From contig JAUIHA010000004.1 in assembly GCA_030432505.1 (NCBI GenBank), positions 1-14,833 on the forward strand: 14,833 nucleotides of DNA, read 5' to 3'. Shown here in pieces: positions 1-4,484 of this stretch. The notes beneath the pieces are model-generated. The model saw only the letters and a program-made list of their open reading frames with translations, made no database searches and had not been told where the DNA came from. Source of the DNA: a bacterium (GTDB taxonomy: Bacteria; Babelota; Babeliae; Babelales; RVW-14). The position numbers and the translations under genes are program-made. Positions within the stretch are counted from its first letter, which is position 1. The number at the start of each line of letters is the position of its first letter.

Positions 1-11
1 GTTTAATGATA

Positions 12-563
12 TCAGTTGCTTCCATTTTTTATGATTTTTTGTTCTAAGGCTTCTAAGATTTCCTCCGGGGTATGAATGATTCCTCCGGTTCTTCCAAAAT
101 GTGCCACAGGAACTTTACAGTCTACTGCTAATTTTACATCTTCAATCATTTCAAGAAGATTGCTCTTTGCTGCAGCAGCCTCTTCTGCAACTTCTTTTTT
201 GAACTCTTCAGTTGGCAGCAATTCTTCATCTTCTTCAATAATGGTTGCCAAGAGTTCTTGTGCTTTTGCTTCATCATTAACTTTTTGAATATCAGTAAGC
301 GCACTTAACTGATCTTCAAGGAATTCAATATCTTCTTGAACATCATCAACAAATTGTTGTGCATGACCAGAGAGTAAGTCGTGAATACGCTCAAGCGTTG
401 CAACCTCTTCAGACTCTTCTTGTGTCAACGCACTAAATTCTTTAATTTTTACGTCTACAAAATCTAAAAGATCAGTAAATATATCAGTCGTTTGTTTTTT
501 CGCTTCTTTTTGCTTTTCAAGTAAAAACGCGGTTTGTTCGGTTAGATTTTCAAGTCGTGACAC
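12..563 (-). CDS. Acidic, probably coiled-coil hypothetical protein (183 aa)
   Basis: I do not recognise a family. The 183-residue product has no signal peptide and no membrane segment, so it is probably cytoplasmic. It is rich in Glu, Lys, Leu and Ala. Residues about 1-140 look like long amphipathic helices, with an acidic patch (EEDEELL) in the middle. The last 40 residues are different: a short Gly-containing stretch (HFGRTGGIIH) leads into a final helix. The start is a GTG at 561-563, preceded by an AAAGG ribosome-binding site six bases upstream; no ATG start fits. The gene is divergent from the barrel gene at 773, so the roughly 210 bases between them should carry promoters for both. It could be a structural or adaptor protein. 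The reading frame is convincing; the function is unknown. Confidence 0.8.
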   Translation of the reverse strand: MSRLENLTEQTAFLLEKQKEAKKQTTDIFTDLLDFVDVKIKEFSALTQEESEEVATLERIHDLLSGHAQQFVDDVQEDIEFLEDQLSALTDIQKVNDEAKAQELLATIIEEDEELLPTEEFKKEVAEEAAAAKSNLLEMIEDVKLAVDCKVPVAHFGRTGGIIHTPEEILEALEQKIIKNGSN

Positions 564-772
564 ACAGAACCTTTCAAATTAATTGATTCTTTGTAAAATA
601 ATTCTATTTATCAATTTTCATTATCGTGAGTGTACTAAAAAAGTAGAAAAACCTCAAGAAACACCACGGAAAGTCCGTATTCTAAGTCTTTTTTGACACT
701 TTTCCAAAAAGATATTTTACTGGTACAACCAGGGGGAAGGGCAAAACTATTCATTCTATTGGGGAACATTTC
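564..772. other. Divergent intergenic region between the coiled-coil gene and the barrel operon
   Basis: This AT-rich spacer separates two divergent genes. It holds the plus-strand promoter at 693-721, a small perfect hairpin at 666-678 (ACGGA, loop AAG, TCCGT), and a second small hairpin at 720-732 (CTGGT, loop ACA, ACCAG) that overlaps the expected transcription start of the plus-strand operon. Either hairpin could be an operator half-site pair or chance. I see no convincing promoter for the minus-strand gene and no RNA gene. Confidence 0.4.
693..721 (+). promoter_or_regulatory. Sigma70-type promoter for the outer-membrane protein pair
   Basis: A consensus -35 hexamer TTGACA (693-698) is followed, after a 17-base spacer, by TTTACT (716-721), which matches four of six positions of the -10 consensus. 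Transcription would start near 728, giving a leader of about 45 bases before the ATG at 773. Orientation and distance suit the barrel genes at 773 and 1800. Confidence 0.55.
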
Positions 773-1783
773 ATGAATACTAAAAAATATTTAGGCATAG
801 CACTTTTTGCTCTTGCAGCACTTGTACAACCAACACCAGCTCAAGCAAATCAGTATTTTGATCCACATCAATTTCTCGATGTTTATGCTAAGACGCAAAC
901 TGCATTTAGAAGACCAGGTGCCCAATTAGCACTTCAGGGTACTGCTGGAGGAAAAGTGTTTTCTCAAAGAAGTACTCATGAATTACGAAAATCAACCTTT
1001 CAAGGTATTGCATCTCCACAAGAAATAATCTTTTTCTCTGAAAGCCTGACAAACGGTTTCTTTTTAAAAGCAAATCTCTCATATCACGAACTCTTCTTTT
1101 TCTTGGGTGACAGCGAAGACTCAAACAGTTCTGTACTACTTGATATGCCAATTGGCTATATATTCACCGATAAAGACACTATGAGACTATCAACGCATGC
1201 TGCTCTATGTTTTCCTTTGTCCAATTACTGCTCAGCATTTGGTATTGGCGGTGGTTTTGATCTTCTTTATAAACTTGCTGCAAAAAATGACGACGCGCTC
1301 TTTCTCCAAGTAGCCTGCGACTATAGGCACTATTTTACCGAAAAGGCTTCGTTTTCATTTGATTTAACAAGGTTTGAACCAGGAAATTATTTCATCGATT
1401 ATAGCAACAAATCTCTCACTACTAAGATTATCAACAAACAAATAGACCAACTTGATTCAATTATTGGCCTTCATGTTAAAAAGAACAATCTTGTTTTTGA
1501 TGTTGGCTATAATCTACTTATTACTATGCCTGGTGATTACACCATGACTGGAACATATACCATTGAAAACGCCGTAAACAAAGAAGCCGATTTTTCAAAA
1601 AATCATCAAGTTTCTCAGGGAGGAAAACTTGACCTGTTATCGCGCGTATATGCCGGAGTTGGTTACATCTATTCGAAGAAATTCTTTATTGGGCTTGGCG
1701 CATCTCTTTACGAAACTCCAAATAAACATGTAGAAAAAAGCTCTCTGCCAAATATTTTCTTAAAACTCGGCACCTCATTCTAG
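773..1783 (+). CDS. Signal-peptide outer-membrane beta-barrel protein (336 aa)
   Basis: This is an exported, probably outer-membrane, barrel protein of unknown function. Residues 1-25 form a classical Sec signal peptide: NTKK, then a hydrophobic core, then a likely signal-peptidase I site AQA before Asn26. The mature chain alternates polar and hydrophobic/aromatic residues in short strands with Gly-rich turns (for example FGIGGGFDLLYKL near residues 155-170). It ends in LGTSF, with the terminal Phe that acts as a beta-signal for the BAM machinery. GGGGAA lies just upstream of the ATG, and a TTGACA promoter precedes it. The next gene starts 16 bases after the stop and encodes a second barrel with a similar C-terminus, so the two are probably an operon and perhaps distant paralogues. 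Porin, adhesin or lipid-transfer roles are all possible. Export is well supported; the role is unknown. Confidence 0.85.
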   Translation: MNTKKYLGIALFALAALVQPTPAQANQYFDPHQFLDVYAKTQTAFRRPGAQLALQGTAGGKVFSQRSTHELRKSTFQGIASPQEIIFFSESLTNGFFLKANLSYHELFFFLGDSEDSNSSVLLDMPIGYIFTDKDTMRLSTHAALCFPLSNYCSAFGIGGGFDLLYKLAAKNDDALFLQVACDYRHYFTEKASFSFDLTRFEPGNYFIDYSNKSLTTKIINKQIDQLDSIIGLHVKKNNLVFDVGYNLLITMPGDYTMTGTYTIENAVNKEADFSKNHQVSQGGKLDLLSRVYAGVGYIYSKKFFIGLGASLYETPNKHVEKSSLPNIFLKLGTSF

Positions 1784-1799
1784 AAAATCACGAAAGTTT

Positions 1800-2606
1800 A
1801 TGATGAAAAAAATAGTATTACTTTTAGCAGTTTTCACAATACAGGCATCGCTTAACGCACAACCCACAACGCCAGTTCTTGACGAAGTGATGAATAATAT
1901 TTTTACACAAAACTCACTACCACACCCAGGGCTTAACTTAGCAATGCAGCATACTAACAACCTGCACACATCATCGCTCCGTAAAAAATCACGAGGCTAT
2001 AACTATTCACAATTTTCATCATCATTTAATTTTTTGGGAGCTGAAGGACGTTCATTATCCCATTACCTCTACAATTATTACGCCCTCCCGCACGAACGCT
2101 ACATTTCTTCCAATATTTTAATCAACACCTACCACGCCGCTCTTAGTCATGTAGTTGCGGATATTTGTGTTGGGCAGCATTATAAAACACACCGCGCAGA
2201 CAAGTTTTTAGAACTTGGAGTTTCATTCCCACTTTCAAAAAAAGATAGCTTTGGTATCGGCGTTGGATTTAAAAAACGTAAAAAGATTCGCCACAATTTG
2301 TACACGCATGCCGGAGCATCTATGCGCTACTTGGTACCACGAAACGCTGTGGTGGTAGATTTATTGTATGGCTTGAGTTATTCCCTCAATAATATTGCTT
2401 TTCATGTTGGGATTAATGCGCTTGCAACAGATTTCTTTCATAAAATTCGCCCGGCTGTTGAAGGCTATGGAAAAGTAGAATTTGAAATTGAAAACAACTT
2501 TGATATTCCTTTGCACGTTAATATTGGCGTAAAAACACAAAGCGTCTATTTACTGCCAACACCAATTCCTTATGCAGGATTCTTGAGTGTGGGAACTGTT
2601 TTTTAA
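1800..2606 (+). CDS. Second signal-peptide outer-membrane beta-barrel protein (268 aa)
   Basis: This is an exported barrel-type protein. It has an N-terminal signal peptide: MMKK, a hydrophobic core to about residue 17, then LNA before Gln21 as the likely cleavage site. The mature protein carries amphipathic strand patterns, including a segment FGIGVGFKKRKK around residues 150-165 that resembles FGIGGGFDLLYK of its upstream neighbour. It ends in SVGTVF with the terminal Phe of outer-membrane barrels. The start is an ATG directly followed by a second ATG, with only a weak GAAAG upstream. Being 16 bases behind the previous stop, it is probably translated from the same transcript. The product is smaller than its neighbour and is not a recognised family. 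Secreted or outer-membrane location is likely; function is unknown. Confidence 0.82.
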   Translation: MMKKIVLLLAVFTIQASLNAQPTTPVLDEVMNNIFTQNSLPHPGLNLAMQHTNNLHTSSLRKKSRGYNYSQFSSSFNFLGAEGRSLSHYLYNYYALPHERYISSNILINTYHAALSHVVADICVGQHYKTHRADKFLELGVSFPLSKKDSFGIGVGFKKRKKIRHNLYTHAGASMRYLVPRNAVVVDLLYGLSYSLNNIAFHVGINALATDFFHKIRPAVEGYGKVEFEIENNFDIPLHVNIGVKTQSVYLLPTPIPYAGFLSVGTVF

Positions 2607-2629
2607 AAACTCTTTTATCAAAAAACAAA

Positions 2630-2677
2630 GAATGATAACCTGATGAGTAATTCTAACTAATGATCAGGTTGTCATTC
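2630..2677 (+). promoter_or_regulatory. 15-bp inverted repeat/stem-loop over the mntA ribosome-binding site
   Basis: Bases 2630-2644 (GAATGATAACCTGAT) are the reverse complement of 2663-2677 (ATCAGGTTGTCATTC) except at one position, where the RNA would form a G-U pair. The loop is 18 bases. The right arm ends immediately before the favoured mntA start ATG at 2678 and contains its AGG ribosome-binding site (2666-2668), so the folded RNA would hide the start. There is no T-run after it, so it is not a normal terminator. It could be an RNA switch or, as DNA, an operator for autoregulation of the toxin-antitoxin operon. Confidence 0.6.
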
Positions 2678-2962
2678 ATGAAAAATTATAAAGAACAATT
2701 TATCTCAATTATCGAAAAACACTTGCCAACATGCAAGATCTATCTTTTTGGGTCACGCGCTCGCAAAGATAACTCATCAGTCTCAGACTATGATATCGCT
2801 CTCAACGATAATAAAAAAATTCCAAAAATAATTTTGAGCAACATCAAAGAAGACTTTGAAGAATCAACTATTCCATTTTATGTGGACGTTGTAGATTTAC
2901 ACGATGCTCCTGAGAATTTAAAAAAAGATATTCTTAGTGAAGGAATTTTATGGAAAAGCTAA
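2678..2962 (+). CDS. mntA: MntA-like minimal nucleotidyltransferase antitoxin
   Basis: This is a small nucleotidyltransferase of the MNT family, the antitoxin half of HEPN/MNT (type VII) modules. Family members transfer AMP to a Tyr of the HepT toxin and so inactivate it. The 94-residue product carries the full GSX10DXD signature: Gly25-Ser26 in YLFGSRARK, then Asp37 and Asp39 in SDYD. Asp70 in FYVDVVDL is the likely third metal ligand. I favour the ATG at 2678 because AGG lies nine bases upstream and family members begin near this point. An in-frame ATG at 2660 would add six residues but lies in the loop of the leader hairpin and lacks a good site. The 3' end overlaps hepT by 13 bases, which suggests translational coupling. 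The fold assignment is firm; the AMP-transfer activity is inferred from the family. Confidence 0.88.
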   Translation: MKNYKEQFISIIEKHLPTCKIYLFGSRARKDNSSVSDYDIALNDNKKIPKIILSNIKEDFEESTIPFYVDVVDLHDAPENLKKDILSEGILWKS

Positions 2963-3375
2963 GTCAAAAATACAAAACGGCAAAACAATCCCTTGAAACC
3001 TTAGAAGAATCAGTAAAAAGGTTAGAATCTGGAAATTCTGCAAATGATGAGTCTCTTGAAAAAATGATTCGGGATTCAGCCATTAAACGCTTTGAATACA
3101 CACTTGACGTCACTTGGAAATATCTCAAACTCTACATCAAAGATAAATTTGGCATAGAAGAAAATAGTCCAAAAAGTGTTTTTCGTGCGTGTCTCACAAA
3201 TAAAATTTTGACTGAAGAACAAACAACGCAAGCAATTGAAATGGTTAATGATAGAAATCTTGCAACGCATACCTATAATCAAGAGCTTGCTGAAAATATT
3301 GCTCAAGAACTAGGTGATTATCAAAATTTATTAAAAATTATTCTTGAAAAGACAGCAAAGCAGTACGTTCCTTAA
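2950..3375 (+). CDS. hepT: HepT-like HEPN ribonuclease toxin (HI0074 family)
   Basis: This is the HEPN partner of the preceding MNT protein, of the HI0074/nucleotidyltransferase substrate-binding type. HEPN toxins cut RNA using an RX4-6H motif. Here residues 102-109 read RNLATHTY, giving Arg102, His107 and Tyr109. This is the RX4HXY arrangement in which, in characterised systems, the Tyr is the residue AMPylated by MntA. The 141-residue all-helical protein is a normal family length. The N-terminal 60 residues form two helices, and residues 41-53 (RDSAIKRFEYTLD) resemble the conserved core helix. GAAGGA lies five bases before the ATG, and the start overlaps mntA. All expected active-site residues are intact, so the pair looks functional. 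Confidence 0.88.
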   Translation: MEKLSQKYKTAKQSLETLEESVKRLESGNSANDESLEKMIRDSAIKRFEYTLDVTWKYLKLYIKDKFGIEENSPKSVFRACLTNKILTEEQTTQAIEMVNDRNLATHTYNQELAENIAQELGDYQNLLKIILEKTAKQYVP

Positions 3376-3449
3376 ATATAAGAACCGTTTTCTTAGAAGC
3401 TTTTTAAGAGATTTTACTTTTAACAAAATTGAGAATTTTTCCTGCAGAA
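3376..3449. other. Junction between two convergent HEPN/MNT operons
   Basis: Only a short AT-rich gap lies between the hepT stop and the second, minus-strand pair. A weak six-base-pair hairpin occurs at 3379-3395 (TAAGAA, loop CCGTT, TTCTTA). A short T-run follows it on the plus strand a few bases later. This could be a poor terminator, but I do not consider it convincing. Most of the rest (3404-3449) is the out-of-frame C-terminus of the second HEPN gene. Confidence 0.4.
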
Positions 3450-3485
3450 TCAATCGCTTTTAAAACGTCCTTCATCCAACTCATA
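3404..3485 (-). pseudogene. Displaced 3' end of the HEPN gene, one frame away (probable frameshift)
   Basis: Read in the next minus-strand frame, this stretch encodes KDVLKAIDSAGKILNFVKS plus KIS and a TAA stop at 3404-3406. That pattern (helix with alternating Ala/Ile, then KILNFVKSKI) is what PF05168-type HEPN proteins normally have after their RYP motif. The main frame, by contrast, runs into a TGA at 3450 soon after RYPTDYE. The distance from the HEPN ATG to this TAA is a multiple of three plus one base, so a single extra base somewhere around 3470-3490 would explain it. Real mutation, sequencing error or recoding cannot be separated here. Confidence 0.6.
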
Positions 3486-3776
3486 ATCTGTAGGATATCT
3501 AAACTCAAAACAATATGGATTTAGCAAAACAGCCATATCAAAAAGCTCCATAAAATCTGAATCAAATTTACCGCATTGTTTGACCAGCCACTCAAGATCA
3601 TGAATCTTTCTAAGAGGTTGTTCTTTAAATGCAAGGTATGCCTTCAAGGATTTTTCTGCACACTGCTGAGTATGAAAAATAGTAGAATCAAGTGTATCCT
3701 CATCACCTAGTGCACCTTTTCTTGCTAACTTCAAATCACTTTCAGCTTTTCTAAGCCAGCGCTCATGCACTTGCAT
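3450..3776 (-). CDS. HEPN-domain protein, C-terminally truncated by a probable frameshift
   Basis: This is a HEPN-domain protein of the PF05168 type, usually encoded next to an MNT nucleotidyltransferase as a toxin or RNA-binding partner. The 108 residues contain the family signatures in order: WLRKAESDLKLAR (7-19), FHTQQCAEKSLKAYL (34-48), LRKIHDLEWL (55-64), and NPYCFEFRYPTDYE (86-99). Arg56 and His59 are too close to make the canonical RX4-6H pair; this subfamily often lacks it, so ribonuclease activity is uncertain. The protein stops early: a usual member has one more helix, and that helix is present in another frame down to 3404. The ATG start overlaps the end of the upstream MNT gene by 14 bases, so the two are translationally coupled. 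Confidence 0.78.
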   Translation of the reverse strand: MQVHERWLRKAESDLKLARKGALGDEDTLDSTIFHTQQCAEKSLKAYLAFKEQPLRKIHDLEWLVKQCGKFDSDFMELFDMAVLLNPYCFEFRYPTDYELDEGRFKSD

Positions 3777-4083
3777 AAACCTTTTTCCCTTTCTGTTTTA
3801 TTTTATATGAAAGAGTTGAAATATCTCCCCCATACTTCTCAAACTCTTTTTTTGTTAACACGATGACGTCTTTAGCAACCATTAAATCTTTCAGTGCATA
3901 TGATGCGGGCAGTGATCTTTTATATCGCTTTTTATCTGACTCAGATACAACAATTAACAAATCTAAATCGCTCTCTTCATCTGGATGCCCCCAGGCATAT
4001 GAACCAAAAAGATAAATCTCTAGCGGATTATACACATCAACCAAACGCTTCACTACTTCTTGAATTATTTCTTCGCTAATCAT
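3763..4083 (-). CDS. MNT-type nucleotidyltransferase, partner of the HEPN protein
   Basis: This is a small nucleotidyltransferase-domain protein (106 aa), the probable antitoxin of the second HEPN/MNT pair. GSX10DXD is intact: Gly27-Ser28 in YLFGSYAWG, then Asp39 and Asp41 in ESDLDLL. Asp72 in AKDVIVL is the likely third acidic residue. The start is fixed by a strong AGGAGT site six bases before the ATG at 4081-4083. An upstream in-frame ATG at 4131 would add 16 residues that do not look like family sequence. The protein differs clearly from the plus-strand MntA and belongs to the group paired with PF05168-type HEPN partners, so this is not a recent duplication of the first pair. Enzymatic activity is inferred from the motifs. 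Confidence 0.87.
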   Translation of the reverse strand: MISEEIIQEVVKRLVDVYNPLEIYLFGSYAWGHPDEESDLDLLIVVSESDKKRYKRSLPASYALKDLMVAKDVIVLTKKEFEKYGGDISTLSYKIKQKGKKVYASA

Positions 4084-4190
4084 AATTTTACTCCTAGCTA
4101 CAATGTTCATACCTAATATACCACAACACACAAAGCTGCTTCCATATACTAGATTCTTAACTACAAGGAGCCTTTATCAAAAAGTTCTCT

Positions 4191-4316
4191 CTAAAAATCT
4201 TCATGCACCACAAATTTTTCTGAATCGTCCAATTTTCTTAAGTCTTCAATTACCTCTTTTCTTTCTGGGTCATGTTCAGCTTCTTGATATTGTTTTGCTA
4301 ATTCTTTATCATCCAC
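4191..4316 (-). CDS. Candidate small protein of 41 aa upstream of the MNT-HEPN pair
   Basis: A short minus-strand frame begins with GTG at 4314-4316, eight bases after a good GAGG ribosome-binding site. It reads MDDKELAKQYQEAEHD, continues through PERKEVIEDLRKLD, and ends SEKFVVHEDF before TAG at 4191-4193. The composition (acidic, helical, with the phrase DPERKEVIEDLRK) is protein-like and unlike the low-complexity shadows elsewhere in the gap. After the amber stop the same frame continues nine more codons (RELFDKGSL) to another TAG, so the gene might once have been about 51 residues long. It lies on the same strand as the MNT gene, 107 bases upstream. I do not recognise a family; a small antitoxin or the remnant of one is a guess. 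Confidence 0.45.
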   Translation of the reverse strand: MDDKELAKQYQEAEHDPERKEVIEDLRKLDDSEKFVVHEDF

Positions 4317-4411
4317 AGCTTTATCCTCAACTGTATGTAATTACCCATAATATAATCTATCATCCTAATAGATACCCACAAGCAAGATAGCACCAACAAA
4401 TATTTAAACAA
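4317..4411. other. Short AT-rich gap before the terminator
   Basis: This gap lies between the 41-codon candidate and the terminator of the 712-aa barrel gene. A plus-strand open frame running through 4103-4390 gives a Pro/Leu/Tyr-rich, unlikely protein with no ribosome-binding site, and I do not call it. I see no RNA gene here. A promoter for the minus-strand small ORF would have to lie in this gap, but none is clear. Confidence 0.35.
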
Positions 4412-4441
4412 AAAATACCGCCAGTTTCCCAGCGGTATTTT
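4412..4441 (-). terminator. Intrinsic terminator of the giant protein/barrel operon
   Basis: A perfect 10-bp stem pairs 4412-4421 (AAAATACCGC) with 4432-4441 (GCGGTATTTT) across a ten-base loop. On the minus strand the stem ends in a run of T residues, the classic form of a Rho-independent terminator. It sits about 45 bases after the stop codon of the barrel gene. The A-rich other side might give weak termination on the plus strand too. Confidence 0.82.
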
Positions 4442-4451
4442 CAAATTCGCC

Positions 4452-4484
4452 AATCCGGCGTCGCTCAAAGAGCGTAGACGGATT
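4452..4484 (-). repeat. Extended hairpin directly after the barrel gene stop codon
   Basis: AATCCG (4452-4457) pairs with CGGATT (4479-4484), and inside it CGCTC (4462-4466) pairs with GAGCG (4470-4474) across an AAA loop. Short internal mismatches separate the two stems. The right arm touches the TAA stop codon. It is more GC-rich than its surroundings and has no T-run of its own. It may protect the mRNA 3' end ahead of the true terminator, or may be one copy of a dispersed palindromic repeat. Confidence 0.5.

Noticed and set aside
2660..2677. Upstream ATG for mntA
   Set aside because: It lies in the loop of the leader hairpin with no good ribosome-binding site, and the six extra residues would be encoded by the hairpin arm.
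4103..4390. Plus-strand frame of 95 codons between the MNT gene and the terminator
   Set aside because: The product is Pro/Leu/Tyr-rich and has no ribosome-binding site; the minus strand of the same stretch contains the better-supported 41-codon ORF.
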